A stretch of 64,000 nt of DNA from Kuschelorhynchus macadamiae (taxonomy: Eukaryota > Arthropoda > Insecta > Coleoptera > Curculionidae), in NCBI GenBank assembly GCA_030620095.1, contig JAUTXW010005217.1, positions 1-64,000 of the forward strand, in the 5' to 3' direction. Both the position numbers and the translations under genes were made by a program. Each line of letters begins with the position of its first letter. Positions within the stretch are counted from its first letter, which is position 1. Shown here piece after piece: positions 57,201 through 58,604 of the stretch. The notes beneath the pieces were generated by a model. It saw only the letters and a list, made by a program, of their open reading frames with translations, did not search any database and was not told the origin of the DNA.

Positions 57201-58258
57201 CGTTACTGTTAAATGGTAAGAAGTTTGGGTTTCTGAAGAAATCTGCTCCAGAGAGGGAAAAGTCTTCAGAAGAAACAGGTGACAGGATAGCTACGCTTAT
57301 AGCGAGAGCGAAAGAAGACTCTGAGGTAGTTGGGAGCACTCATAATGATATAATACCCCAGCGAATTGTTAAAGAACGAATATCTTCTCTTTTGGAAGAG
57401 ATCGATCAGCTAGTTCATTTGAATCCGGAAGACTATGATGAGATTTTTGAGGATTTAATCAAAATTCAGCATATTAAAACATCAATTGAACAAGACTGGA
57501 AGAGATTACTTATAGACAATAGAGCTGATGATCTTGGGGCAAAAATTGGCCTACTGAGCAAGTTTAAGGATCTACAGCAAGTCAAAGACGACAGTGTGAA
57601 GAATATTGCCAAGGAGTTGGCCAAAAACGACAACGAATTTGTCCGGAAACAGCTACTGCACAGTCTGATAAGGCTCCAAAAATTGCAATGTCTCATTTCC
57701 AGCGTGGTGGAAGATTTCGAGCAACATCTGAAAATGAAAACGTCTTTTAATACTAAAAAGGAAATAAAATATGTCGATTTTCTTTCCGAGCTCAAATTTG
57801 TCCACGCCAAAACTAGGAACGACTTGGTTCGCAAACTACGTAATCAGAGAGATCTGGAGGGCCAGAAAAATATAGAATTGTTGCACAAGCTCAAGAAGCT
57901 TCTCATTACTTCAGATGGGGATCCGGAGAAATTCGATAGTGCAGCTAAATTGATTTGGGAAATGAAAAATTTGGAGAAGCTACAGAAACAAACGATAGAA
58001 GACATGAATAAGAAACTGTCGCGAAATTTTAAGGTCAAGAAAGAGTTGAAGATATTATTTGACCTGCAAAAAAGGTTTGAAGATTGCCAGGCCGAATTGA
58101 ATGAATTGTTAAGCAATTTGATAGTGAAAGCTACAACGAAAATAGGACAGAAGAAAGATGTGAAGGAGATTGTTGCAGAAATTAAACAGAAACATGATGA
58201 GATGTTATTAAGGGCTAGGGAAAGGGCTAACAGTTTGCAAAGATTGAAAAACAGTTAA
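5953..58258 (+). CDS. Host gene: secreted precursor protein, four exons
   Basis: join(5953..6018,30002..30187,45363..45546,54711..58258) gives 1327 residues. All six splice junctions are GT-AG and the phases agree (0, 0, 1). Residues 1-16 are a signal peptide (MKIFVLLLIFVACTSA, then NCGC). Residues 17-146 are Cys/Pro/Ala-rich. Residues 147-1327, all in exon 4, are charged and hydrophilic. Arg-X-Lys/Arg-Arg sites end at about residues 258, 538, 747 and 853, with a weaker RKR at 654. An acidic run lies near 561-574, and the last 300 residues are Lys/Glu-rich and probably helical or coiled. I infer a secreted proprotein cleaved by a furin-like convertase. I do not recognise the family; eggshell, glue or other structural secreted proteins are possible. 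Introns of 24, 15 and 9 kb are filled with transposons. Confidence 0.85.
6230..7147. repeat. GCCGCCATTTTG repeat array, block 1
   Basis: Diverged tandem units of roughly 130-180 bp. Each contains GGCCGCCATTTTG or a variant (near 6281, 6411, 6543, 6700, 6878), then a stretch like 'TTCATACC-AAAATTTTAC', a 'CACTTGATTTTTG' stretch, and 'TTTTTAG-CTGATTTTTTAA'. The same unit recurs at 14701-15078, 15706-16265, 17515-17990, 50680-51180 and 54090-54290. The block is cut at 7147 by the nested retroelement insertion. No protein is encoded. Confidence 0.75.
7192..7236 (-). ncRNA. Degenerate hammerhead ribozyme motif (PLE#1 left PLTR)
   Basis: On the minus strand the order is CTGAGGA, a mismatched stem II around CCAACTTGGCTAGC, GAAA, then CGCGCATC. 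Compared with the copies at 10972-11017 and 14577-14622, the cleavage triplet is AUC instead of GUC, the palindromic stem III has one change and stem II has two mismatches. It is probably inactive. Confidence 0.5.
7243..8135 (+). pseudogene. Non-LTR reverse transcriptase fragment (non-LTR#1, part a)
   Basis: Encodes the N-terminal and central RT domain of a jockey-like non-LTR retrotransposon, the enzyme of target-primed reverse transcription. Visible blocks are RPISLLPVLSKII, CQSGFRENFNTT, LLDFSKAFDTLSHDML, TTGVPQESILGPLLFSLY and FADDSQLYM. A frameshift lies near 7430-7442. An in-frame TAA (8045-8047) falls directly before the catalytic FADD. The 5' end is truncated at its junction with the PLE#1 repeat. 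The frame breaks off near 8135 at non-LTR#2 and resumes near 9997. The whole-element TSD appears to be only ATAT. Confidence 0.75.
8136..9998 (+). mobile_element. Non-LTR retrotransposon #2, 5'-truncated, inside non-LTR#1
   Basis: The body carries an open RT frame (8186-9625), a 3' UTR of about 350 bp, an AATAAA at 9973 and a (TTTA)n tail at about 9979-9999. This tail type is common in non-LTR elements. The host frame of non-LTR#1 is interrupted here, with about 35 codons of the host apparently lost. No clean target duplication was found. Confidence 0.7.
8186..9625 (+). CDS. Reverse transcriptase, jockey-like, 5'-partial
   Basis: 479 open residues cover the RT palm and the C-terminal thumb/tail of a non-LTR retrotransposon ORF2. 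RT motifs in order: IIIPLHKGG, NYRPIALLPTLSKIIERL, IFCDFSKAFDCVNH (motif A with catalytic Asp), EYGVPQGSVLDPILF (motif B), CLFADDTSF (motif C) and VNSVKFLGLLVDDSLKW (motif D/E). The endonuclease half and ORF1 are missing through 5' truncation, so the ATG at 8186 is internal and not the true start. The frame has no stop, unlike the element it sits in, which suggests a younger insertion. Confidence 0.85.
   Translation: MYSSLPECTLEHLTTLINMSFQNGTFPSCLKTAIIIPLHKGGVSEEASNYRPIALLPTLSKIIERLVKKRLLSFLSRYEILTKHQFGFLSNKCTSDAMFSLLNRVYSSLNNHHATATIFCDFSKAFDCVNHNILINKLQYYGFRGAPLDWFKSYLSNRNQVVKVDNRMSSCRPMEYGVPQGSVLDPILFLLFINDMANLNISGKICLFADDTSFTWSHPDVTDLHRIVSNDLITIKSWCDSNLLCLNISKTKVLSYKNTLQPFDLNGTTIDVVNSVKFLGLLVDDSLKWDPHIDALSRKLGSACFALRSVSEELSFSTSRTVYFALVESHLRYAIPFWGTCCATQFDRIFILQKRAVRYLLRLNSRTHCRDFFKRYKILTLPCLFILESVCLIRKHAPALLERPSHNYPLRNTEHDLYLPTPHSELIKRSVIYNAKKMHNHLPFNIKSLISLTSFRKALKSFLLEIHRERVLQHINLSL
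9997..10619 (+). pseudogene. Non-LTR RT fragment (non-LTR#1, part b)
   Basis: C-terminal continuation of the RT of part a: NLGIYFDSGLSFETHIK, then LKNLNKLKTYLPEKIK and LILSLFDYRDVVYH, typical of the thumb and tail of jockey-like ORF2. The frame joins the (TTTA)n tail of non-LTR#2 and is open to its stop at 10617-10619. The 3' UTR follows at 10620-10896, is interrupted by PLE#2 and resumes at 13606-13868. Confidence 0.75.
10972..11017 (-). ncRNA. Hammerhead ribozyme motif (PLE#2 PLTR)
   Basis: On the minus strand: stem I strand TCTG, core CTGATGA (11006-11012), stem II GCTAAC-TTG-GTTAGC (six pairs), core GAAA (10986-10989), a stem III made of the self-complementary ACGCGCGT, the cleavage triplet GTC (10978-10980), then stem I strand CAGA. 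All invariant core bases are present. Hammerheads with a very short palindromic stem III are established in Penelope-like elements and are thought to work as dimers. Confidence 0.75.
11071..13442 (-). pseudogene. PLE#2 polyprotein: RT + GIY-YIG, two lesions
   Basis: About 790 codons from the ATG at 13442 (MASRSTEQ). An N-terminal region leads to RT blocks KLYCLPKIHKPGKSMRPIVS, then ISFDVSSLFPSVP (motif A), EGTAMGNCLSPFLANLFMG, YRYVDDIFAIF (motif C) and QLPFLDTLV. After a linker comes the GIY-YIG nuclease SGIYEISCNDCDLKYVGQTK with downstream conserved RFKEHMAHL. Two lesions break it: an in-frame TAA at 12390-12392 just before the motif A segment, and a one-base deletion near 11835-11840 within the IYRKFTNTDRY block. 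Otherwise the frame is intact. The protein would copy the element's RNA and nick its target. Confidence 0.85.
13606..13868 (+). other. 3' UTR end of non-LTR#1
   Basis: Non-coding sequence following the right copy of the PLE#2 target duplication. It continues the 3' UTR interrupted at 10896 and ends in GATGAATAAAAATTG followed by an AT-rich tail, where PLE#1 sequence resumes (ATATAAACTAAAG). Confidence 0.55.
13870..14180 (-). pseudogene. PLE#1 GIY-YIG fragment (minus orientation)
   Basis: Translates to MAHLKYGRTEKSSVAQHALE through RGPIPYSPLYCLLDNGAG, nearly identical to the C-terminus of the PLE#2 protein. Two internal deletions are evident. One removes about 55 bp between ATATAAACTAAAGTAACTT and the stop region. 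The other joins MAHL directly to the upstream NKFIVIP block near 14130. It ends where an oppositely oriented PLE fragment begins. Confidence 0.75.
14174..14545 (+). pseudogene. PLE#1 linker and GIY-YIG fragment (plus orientation)
   Basis: Reads IKNIAKSNGYNDNFVDKLV, KFIVIPYDLRYTRDLEKVF and SLKNLLGNPKD, then a stop (TAA in place of the usual K codon), then SGIYEISCNDCDLKY before the frame is lost. It is the same protein region as the minus fragment just upstream but inverted, so PLE#1 is a head-to-head rearranged copy. It runs directly into the plus-oriented PLTR. Confidence 0.75.
14577..14622 (+). ncRNA. Hammerhead ribozyme motif (PLE#1 right PLTR)
   Basis: Stem I strand TCTG (14578-14581), CTGATGA (14582-14588), stem II GTTAAC-TTG-GTTAAC with six perfect pairs, GAAA (14605-14608), the palindromic stem III ACGCGCGT (14608-14615), cleavage triplet GTC (14614-14616) and stem I strand CAGA (14617-14620). 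Stem II differs from the PLE#2 copy by a compensated change (GCTAAC/GTTAGC to GTTAAC/GTTAAC), which supports conservation of the fold. The predicted cut is after 14616. Confidence 0.75.
14701..15078. repeat. GCCGCCATTTTG repeat array, block 2
   Basis: Continuation of block 1 after the nested insertion; begins with the second copy of the 13-bp target duplication. Variants such as GCCATTTTGTTTCGCC and 'TTGAAGTCAATCGGGTAAAAA' identify the unit. Interrupted at 15092. Confidence 0.7.
15093..15691 (-). mobile_element. 5'-truncated non-LTR element with RNase H, 14-bp TSD
   Basis: AAAAGTGATATAGA occurs at 15079-15092 and at 15692-15705, bounding the insertion. The 3' end lies at the left and reads, on the minus strand, into a short ATCTATGTCTATGTC tail. 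Only the last 600 bp of the element were inserted. The GC content is visibly higher than that of the surrounding array. Confidence 0.85.
15174..15691 (-). pseudogene. RNase H C-terminus and zinc-knuckle tail of a non-LTR ORF2
   Basis: Starts inside the RNase H domain at FSGHQGIGGNEGADQLAREG, the last conserved RNase H block with its catalytic Asp. A tail with the Cys-His cluster CRFCAEVDETTEHLVCRC follows, as found at the C-terminus of RNase H-bearing non-LTR elements (I and R1-like groups). The frame is open to its stop at 15174-15176. The endonuclease, the RT and most of RNase H are absent through 5' truncation, so the fragment has no activity. Residues upstream of FSGHQG in the open frame come from flanking array sequence. 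Confidence 0.85.
15706..16265. repeat. GCCGCCATTTTG repeat array, block 3
   Basis: Array units in the form AAGATGGCGGAACAAAATGG and 'TCTGTCTGTCGGTCTGTC', plus variants of the 'TGATTTTTTAAACGTTTCATTAGGCC' stretch near 16005-16030. Ends where the RT fragment begins near 16270. Confidence 0.7.
16270..17514 (+). mobile_element. 5'-truncated non-LTR element with poly(A) tail
   Basis: RT fragment, about 260 bp of 3' UTR and an A13 tail (17508-17520), inserted in the array. Flanks CTTATTCAAT (left) and CTTATCTAAT (right) may be a diverged target duplication. Confidence 0.7.
16326..17246 (+). pseudogene. Non-LTR RT, C-terminal half
   Basis: 306 open residues starting at RT motif B (TSGVPQGSHIGPILFLLF), then motif C KCLLYADDLKF, the block LIKWCNINHLLLNVSKCKVL and the thumb segment VVSSFTDLGVIFDENLTF. 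It continues to a normal-looking C-terminus ending NELLL. The frame is open a little further upstream (SREVVVTSG). Motif A and everything before it are missing, so the enzyme cannot work. Motifs resemble jockey-like ORF2 but differ clearly from non-LTR#1 and #2, so it is a third family. Confidence 0.8.
17515..17990. repeat. GCCGCCATTTTG repeat array, block 4
   Basis: Units with 'TTTGCACAAAAATCAA', 'GAATACAAGATGGCGATAC' and related stretches. Ends at a (TAA)n tract that is the tail of the next retrotransposon. Confidence 0.65.
18317..21081 (-). pseudogene. Non-LTR ORF2: AP-endonuclease + RT, one frameshift
   Basis: Starts at 21081 (MRYMKNLLICHINARSLL). Endonuclease motifs: INARSLL, YDIICVSETWL, NLICLGDFNIDIL and CFSDHELVFVK. 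RT motifs: HIIPLLKVSKPSGYNDLRPI, LLDYSKAFDTLNHA (motif A), TTKGVPQGSVLGPILFTLY (motif B), QMYADDTQIFY (motif C) and EAKNLGLILDCDLRF. One frameshift near 20870-20885, in a G-rich run, separates the first 70 residues from the remaining 849. There are no other stops, so the source element was recently functional. The protein nicks target DNA and primes reverse transcription there. Confidence 0.85.
21837..22475 (-). CDS. Non-LTR ORF1: coiled-coil RNA-binding protein
   Basis: 212 residues with an intact frame. Residues about 15-90 form a charged heptad-like coiled coil (KLKERLDKQFVEQKKSIG, KLEIMLDRQEQASRS). Next comes an RRM-like segment beginning LNIRIFGIPRENHENL and a C-terminal part with KNSGVIIQEDLTQFR. 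This coiled coil plus RRM layout is that of L1-type ORF1 proteins, which trimerise and bind the element's RNA. No CCHC knuckles are visible. It starts at ATG 22475, upstream of ORF2 on the same strand. Confidence 0.75.
   Translation of the reverse strand: MGLSKNDLLQIKELFQDQIKEALTDKFLEDLVNKVYGKLKERLDKQFVEQKKSIGTLNKEVSFLRSNYNKLEIMLDRQEQASRSLNIRIFGIPRENHENLRDIALNMFNRKLNLKLAHNDIKSCYRVNAKSVVCFSTESSRAAVLRSRKNLKNSGVIIQEDLTQFRLGLFKSAVNMFTNKSVWCQNGIVYVKCGDRVHRIENTEQLSSLVNK
23110..23645 (-). pseudogene. Mariner-type transposase, C-terminal part of the decayed element
   Basis: Minus-strand pieces include YIWSDEIL (first catalytic block, right at the Tigger junction), YVATKISKLLENQIQQLIDE, WHQDEAPLHITVAVRDF (second block, QDE in place of QDG) and a degraded C-terminus with YEAIINALERQ. 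Several stops and frameshifts. The rest of the gene lies beyond the Tigger element at about 25710-26000, for example the block RESLNQDPDYLKK. Confidence 0.65.
23648..25707 (-). mobile_element. Pogo/Tigger-like DNA transposon
   Basis: Ends read CAGTGAAACCTCTC on the left and, as reverse complement, CAGTGAAACATCCC on the right, flanked by TA (23646-23647 and 25708-25709). These are the termini and target site of pogo/Tigger elements. Subterminal copies of GTCCGTTGT and related strings follow. The element is 2060 bp and interrupts an older mariner-type transposase between YIWSDE and its upstream block. Confidence 0.85.
23990..25298 (-). pseudogene. Tigger/jerky-type transposase remnant
   Basis: From the ATG at 25298 (MSSNKRKFLRKS) the pieces are: a CENP-B-type helix-turn-helix (VLDEKFCVGKSQISDILRNK), a Tc5-type HTH in another frame (EGAAIDQIVYDWSCKVRSKN, then KNLVVDGFKGSNGWHN), and a DDE_1 domain (LPLEWCYNKKAWMTRDI-like block, VLLFLDNVAS with the second Asp). 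At least four frameshifts or stops break it. Such proteins bind the TIRs and cut at TA. Confidence 0.7.
25710..26145 (-). pseudogene. Mariner-type transposase, N-terminal/middle part
   Basis: Right-hand continuation of the transposase interrupted at 23645. Minus frames give TAGTYNRKNYIWSDE across the junction, RESLNQDPDYLKK and PVQQLNDEPKERDINLF, matching the linker between HTH and DDE domains of this family. It is heavily mutated and ends at the hAT insertion. Confidence 0.55.
26146..27824 (-). mobile_element. hAT element with CGAGAC-rich ends
   Basis: Terminal inverted repeats TAGGGGTTCGCGAGACC, flanked by GGCCTCGTG at 26137-26145 and 27825-27833 (an 8-9 bp duplication, as expected of hAT). 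Both subterminal regions (about 140 and 110 bp) are packed with CGAGAC/GTCTCG in both orientations, probably transposase-binding sites. It is inserted in the N-terminal part of the decayed mariner-type element. Confidence 0.85.
26811..27480 (-). pseudogene. hAT transposase C-terminal fragment
   Basis: The minus frame gives APKGTGILEWWKAHDKQLP, NLAKMAKDLLSIQPTSVAVE and RLSSQAGLIITKLRSML before a stop at 26811-26813. This is the hAT C-terminal dimerisation domain (WW, P-LA-A, TSV-ER-S-AG). Upstream coding is broken by stops; only traces such as LLKQPSTEQQLFDISKD remain. The BED finger and most of the RNase H-like core are missing, so the element is non-autonomous. Confidence 0.7.
28187..29704 (-). 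mobile_element. Intact DD41D mariner-type transposon
   Basis: 1518 bp bounded by TA (28185-28186 and 29705-29706). The 111-bp terminal inverted repeats (28187-28297, 29594-29704) differ at about one position and start CAGGGTGAGTCGGGAGGATC. It contains one full-length transposase frame and nothing else. All parts needed for transposition appear present, so this is the youngest-looking DNA transposon here. It lies about 300 bp before host exon 2. Confidence 0.93.
28356..29420 (-). CDS. DD41D mariner-type transposase, intact
   Basis: 354 residues. N-terminal HTH region (about 8-120, with ANLIFVYGFCNGNATAAAEK and the PQKRVINTLHEQGLYPYHL recognition part), then the catalytic domain with D155 (ILFTDEATF), D246 (YFQHDGAPAH) and D288 (PDLTPLDF). 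There are 41 residues between the last two. WIGRGGS and WPPRSPDL are conserved. Length is full and no stop or frameshift occurs. The start at 29420 lies inside the element, 174 bp from the right TIR. The protein should bind the 111-bp TIRs and move the element into TA sites. Confidence 0.93.
   Translation of the reverse strand: MPNFYSHLEYANLIFVYGFCNGNATAAAEKYRQRFPFQRHPDKKVFMRVFNKLCESGTLPSANTTSERATQQTLEEVENILDLVEEDATISSRRMAAQLDIPQKRVINTLHEQGLYPYHLQKIQHLQPEDFAKRMEFCRWIDKNRHLISRILFTDEATFTRDGINNSRNCHVWSEENPHATVESNFQHRFSVNVWCGMIDSYVIGPFILENRLTGDYYCEFLENELQGLLEDVPLNIRRQMYFQHDGAPAHFAHQVRQHLDGRFPRRWIGRGGSIIWPPRSPDLTPLDFCLWGWLKNEVYKVRVDTREALIQRIRNIADEIKERHEAIRRATGALRRRSRKCLELNGGIFEHLL
30002..30187 (+). 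CDS. Host gene exon 2 (Cys/Pro module 1)
   Basis: 62 codons, residues 23-84, phase 0 on both sides. Acceptor TTTTTTTCAG, donor AGG/GTAAGT. Contains five cysteines (CSKHL, GCPV, CNCGGC) followed by STVSYTPIVQAPLVAPSAP and LSLPGKSYNYR. It follows directly on the signal-peptide exon and shares a layout with exon 3. Intron 2 (30188-45362) is about 15 kb. Confidence 0.82.
30188..30640. other. Intron 2, proximal part
   Basis: AT-rich intronic sequence with no recognisable element before the 5' end of the I-type retrotransposon, which begins somewhere near 30640. Confidence 0.5.
30821..32224 (+). CDS. Non-LTR ORF1: gag-like CCHC protein
   Basis: 467 residues from MENTTIVRKL. After a variable N-terminus (about 1-75) comes an RRM-like gag core (YFIIKKIEGSFKETSPFL onward), then three Cys-His knuckles: RCYNCNKFGHTSKSCKN, CPSCGHPAHPESTC and CVNCDENHSPRYKGC. 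The following EIQKIRTLEKISYFEAKRKY is typical of ORF1 proteins in the I/jockey groups. The C-terminal 130 residues are a low-complexity Thr/Pro/Lys tail. The protein packages the element's RNA. I chose the ATG at 30821 over 30779 because its context is better and the upstream residues lie in the 5' UTR. Confidence 0.82.
   Translation: MENTTIVRKLTEQGVGSPVPVDVAGSSVGLSRPSASYHAASSVGNQAEMQAIITGINTNHGSKRPRVESPISNTYNRYFIIKKIEGSFKETSPFLIHKFLQGFFGTLKNTTKLNDGSIMIEVSNESQSLNAPNLTKLQNFDVTTQPHSSLNSIKGVITSSDLANCSDEEILTNLSDQGVTNVFRIPPKHPSTKSNTFILSFNTHSLPPTIKAGYLSIRVRTHIPSPMRCYNCNKFGHTSKSCKNPESCPSCGHPAHPESTCTLPQTCVNCDENHSPRYKGCKIYKKEFEIQKIRTLEKISYFEAKRKYRQLNPTFISPYSSIAATPIKTTPKPITVSIAIQCDIQPTLTTPISKHQPTHTTPICKHLNTSILPSNLHLAKSFPPTSPTTPKPTIKTPTLTLKNLNTSNSKKPPDKPSKTHLPKSSSRSSSKTKTPNTSNESLIEMMVEDSLDQELTLTPKKASKTKK
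32231..35891 (+). pseudogene. Non-LTR ORF2: endonuclease + RT + RNase H, one frameshift
   Basis: AP-endonuclease at the N-terminus: IIQWNINGIKNR, LLLQETNL, LMGDLNAYHTSWGS and GSDHLPTS. RT: SYRPIALTSHLCKIYERM, IFLDLNKAFDSVKR (motif A), PNGVPQGSVISPTLF (motif B) and KLFADDILIHH (motif C). RNase H: IIATDGSKSS, MSAELFAILKAAEY, IATDSLSALESL and WLPSHKGIACNERVDQLAK. A C-terminal Cys cluster PPTCLECNTALSVKH follows. The only break is a one-base deletion in an A-run near 33635-33640, which splits the frame at 33643 (WEKNKLPDPW restored by eye). Otherwise every catalytic motif is intact. Confidence 0.88.
36169..38507 (+). mobile_element. hAT element (BED-finger type), decayed
   Basis: Terminal inverted repeat CAGGGGTGCTCAAAC at 36169 and its complement ending at 38507. 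Flanks AGATAGAA and AGATAGAT are a plausible, imperfect 8-bp duplication. It contains one broken transposase on the + strand. A GGTAGG-rich stretch with 11-bp palindromic arms (38354-38389) lies in its 3' part. Confidence 0.75.
36409..38170 (+). pseudogene. hAT transposase with BED zinc finger
   Basis: Starts MSAAKKSKTYHFNNDWEEEF, then a BED-type finger (CLICSASFAIPKRGNLERHH). Downstream pieces: FTPLAKQSKAATIALFKISH, VCITTDGAPAMTGNKNGF, HTDVRWLSRGKFLKRFQELL and STYLCESAFSEMKIIKSKYR. This order is that of hAT transposases related to the vertebrate GTF2IRD2/ZBED5 group. Stops follow the finger and occur near 36655, 36967, 37231, 37615 and 38092, with several frameshifts. It is a dead copy. Functional family members cut hAT ends and leave 8-bp duplications. 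Confidence 0.75.
38510..39120. other. Intron 2, nothing recognised
   Basis: AT-rich intronic sequence between the hAT element and the next gene-family fossil. No ORF or repeat of note. Confidence 0.45.
39126..39740 (-). pseudogene. Fossil of a multi-copy insect gene family (MDNCSSQNKN type)
   Basis: Minus frames give, in order, EGYIEAFNPTISHYRR, YVPNSRYLPSDLTIDVMYY and, after frameshifts, KEHFIF-stop-MDNCSSQNKNF. These strings resemble uncharacterised proteins repeated many times in insect genomes, probably DNA-transposon products because of the Asp-Asn-Cys block in an RNase H-like context. Stops and shifts are numerous. I cannot name the superfamily. Confidence 0.4.
39901..39925 (+). repeat. 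Orphan CAGGGTG transposon end
   Basis: TA followed by CAGGGTGTCATGGGTTTGG, which has the form of a mariner-type TIR start as at 28187, 48103 and 60357. No matching inverted copy was found nearby, so it is a solo or broken end. Confidence 0.4.
40030..42230. other. Intron 2, nothing recognised
   Basis: Very AT-rich intronic sequence. Short open frames here show no conserved motif and no codon structure. Confidence 0.45.
42300..43755 (+). pseudogene. RAG1/Transib-like transposase remnant, catalytic core deleted
   Basis: Pieces on the + strand: FSRGELYQIWKSSGKRSFGD, then KIVKEVSNDTTRA, IDINAEVSLQSLLDLTSERL, FGISILHARIRFFESILHLS, GNTNNGNLFRRFFENCELSS, VHKVLIHGGEIIENALLPIG and, frameshifted, SRKISRNASNADIYNRLLLS. 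The H-K-L-H-II-PIG layout followed by an R-K-SR block resembles the C-terminal core of Transib transposases and RAG1. Between LIIEALARLS and VTQDNFKFGIS a long segment holding the first catalytic acidic residues seems to be missing. At least four stops and one frameshift occur. The final 25 residues are acidic (EDLEFSDEDPHYTFDD). Family assignment is from memory of motifs. Confidence 0.5.
43760..45360. other. Intron 2, distal part
   Basis: No feature supported. An ORF of 80 residues at 44945-45187 is compositionally simple and has no motif. The acceptor of exon 3 (ACATTTTTTAG) lies at 45352-45362. Confidence 0.45.
45363..45546 (+). CDS. Host gene exon 3 (Cys/Pro module 2)
   Basis: 61 codons plus one base, residues 85-145. 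Phase 0 in, phase 1 out. Donor CTCAG/GTAAGG. Reads VQYYAKPCYQRYDDCGGQEY, then SAVVQAPVPKASTSTLASLP and NYKTDTVLVPPPNCCS. CGG, VQAP, LP and NY occur in the same order as in exon 2. Intron 3 (45547-54710) is about 9 kb. Confidence 0.82.
45998..47602 (-). pseudogene. Fossil of a multi-copy insect gene (CVNHPDVFCYVCGEY type)
   Basis: From the ATG at 47602: MAFTSRRTCVNHPDVFCYVC, then LKFGVPMVWREPRNHHDDCYF, WTYPDLDSARRPVAHSEEIP, IPIGHSTTMKEEYETIALVL, YTKYPCFLCLKS, QGEIFHQDIKTTEDRYQGPW and MMADYCWSLQRD before the stop at 45998. The Cys pairs near the N-terminus look like a zinc-binding element. Such proteins are repeated in many insect genomes and behave like transposon products, but I cannot assign a superfamily. 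Stops and frameshifts (for example near 47500, 47130 and 46570-46400) show it is dead. Confidence 0.5.
48103..50440 (+). mobile_element. DD41D mariner-type element with about 505-bp TIRs
   Basis: 2338 bp bounded by TA (48101-48102, 50441-50442). The left TIR, 48103-48607, and the right TIR, 49937-50440, are about 99% identical (a few substitutions, one indel). Both begin CAGGGTGTCCCATTTTCGTA. Internal copies of GGGTG/GGACACC-type motifs lie inside each TIR. A single transposase gene with an apparent intron fills the middle. Confidence 0.93.
48709..49839 (+). pseudogene. DD41D transposase with 60-bp intron and one nonsense codon
   Basis: join(48709..48815,48876..49839) gives 356 codons. The intron 48816-48875 has GT and TTATCTTAG ends, and reading through it hits a stop. 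Splicing joins AAELYLNR to YPERRQPEKRVFQ, exactly the pattern of the sister proteins (AEKYRQRFPFQRHPDKKVF). One in-frame TAA at 48937-48939 (codon 57, NNLC-stop-YGSF) is the only lesion. Catalytic residues: D159 (IIWSDEAHF), D248 (YFQQDGAPAH) and D290 (PDLSVLDFF), 41 apart for the last pair. The near-perfect TIRs suggest recent transposition. Confidence 0.82.
50680..51178. repeat. GCCGCCATTTTG repeat array, block 5 (intron 3)
   Basis: Same unit as in intron 1, with GGCGCCATTTTGTTGC, GATCGCCATTTCATTATG, GGTCGCCATTTTGTTTTACC and GGCCGCCGTTTCC near 50678, 50793, 50870 and 51004, and 'TTTTTTAGTAATAATTTTTT' near 51110. Spacing is again irregular, about 80-135 bp. Confidence 0.7.
51179..51234. repeat. 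(TA)n microsatellite
   Basis: About 27 TA units separating the array from an RT fossil; third such tract in the window and again at a retroelement boundary. Confidence 0.95.
51260..52785 (+). pseudogene. Non-LTR RT fossil
   Basis: Broken frames give IKSNAKGIDKIFEDMIK, HLRPISILSVLSKIIES, CIQSGFRSGHTMALSN, MLDYSRAFDTIHHDLLI (motif A), PIGVPQGSILGPLLFAIYT (motif B), NIHLYADDCHSF (motif C) and FKNLGLIIDQNLSFSNH. Stops and frameshifts occur near 51617, 51842, 51970, 52183 and 52450. It resembles the jockey-like elements of intron 1 but is older. The N-terminal endonuclease is absent and no target duplication was found. Confidence 0.7.
52800..54060. other. Intron 3, nothing recognised
   Basis: AT-rich sequence with no coding motif. 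The region near 53390-53560 has several AACATAACATAAC-type short repeats but no clear element. Confidence 0.4.
54090..54290. repeat. GCCGCCATTTTG repeat array, block 6
   Basis: A single partial unit: GAGGCCGCCATATTGGATTT, 'TTGATGTCAATCGGATAAGTAG' and GACAGACAGACAAACTGATGG. Confidence 0.65.
54711..58258 (+). CDS. Host gene exon 4 (proprotein body) and stop
   Basis: Acceptor ATCATTTTAG at 54701-54710. The first two bases complete the split Ala-146 codon, and the frame then runs 1181 residues to TAA at 58256-58258. It opens with an Ala/Pro run (PAPAPAAEAA), then VNFLNSLQSKAITAQIPTGP and the cluster SCCCDR. Convertase-like sites are RIKR/DLAK, RQKR/TIIL, RYRR/DLLE and RKKR/YVIK. An acidic run EEEEEDENELEDNE lies near residues 561-574, and a short Cys pair CPPGQEC near 908-914. 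The last 320 residues are Lys/Glu/Leu-rich with heptad-like character. No transposon motif is present. Intact length and absence of lesions argue for selection. Confidence 0.85.
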
Positions 58259-58294
58259 AAATAATAGTTCACATTATTTATAAAATAGAAAAAA

Positions 58295-58300
58295 ATTAAA
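58295..58300 (+). terminator. Polyadenylation signal of host gene
   Basis: ATTAAA 37 bp after the stop codon, followed by an A-run and then TTGG and TTTT-containing sequence. The 3' UTR would be very short, about 55-65 nt. Assigned by position only. Confidence 0.5.
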
Positions 58301-58604
58301 AAAAAAAGGTTGGAAGCCAAGTTTTTAAAAATTTGCAATGTTTTTGGGATGACTTGTTTTCAAACAAATCGGTTATTAGCTAAACATAAGAAGACTTTTT
58401 GGCAATTGAGAATAGAAAACAAAAGAAGCCGATGGAGCTAAATTAGTTGGTGCAATTTTAATATAGCGTTATTTAAGATTTTTTCGAATTTAGAAAAATG
58501 TTGCGTTGCCAAGGAAATATAGATAGCTACAGCCCTGTAAAGGTACCGAGAAAAAGTGATATCTTTTCGGTTAGAGATGTGTCACATTCTAGGGAAAATT
58601 GATG

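Noticed and set aside
55468..58116. Minus-strand ORFs of 83-122 residues under exon 4
   Set aside because: Antisense shadows of the host coding exon, without motifs.
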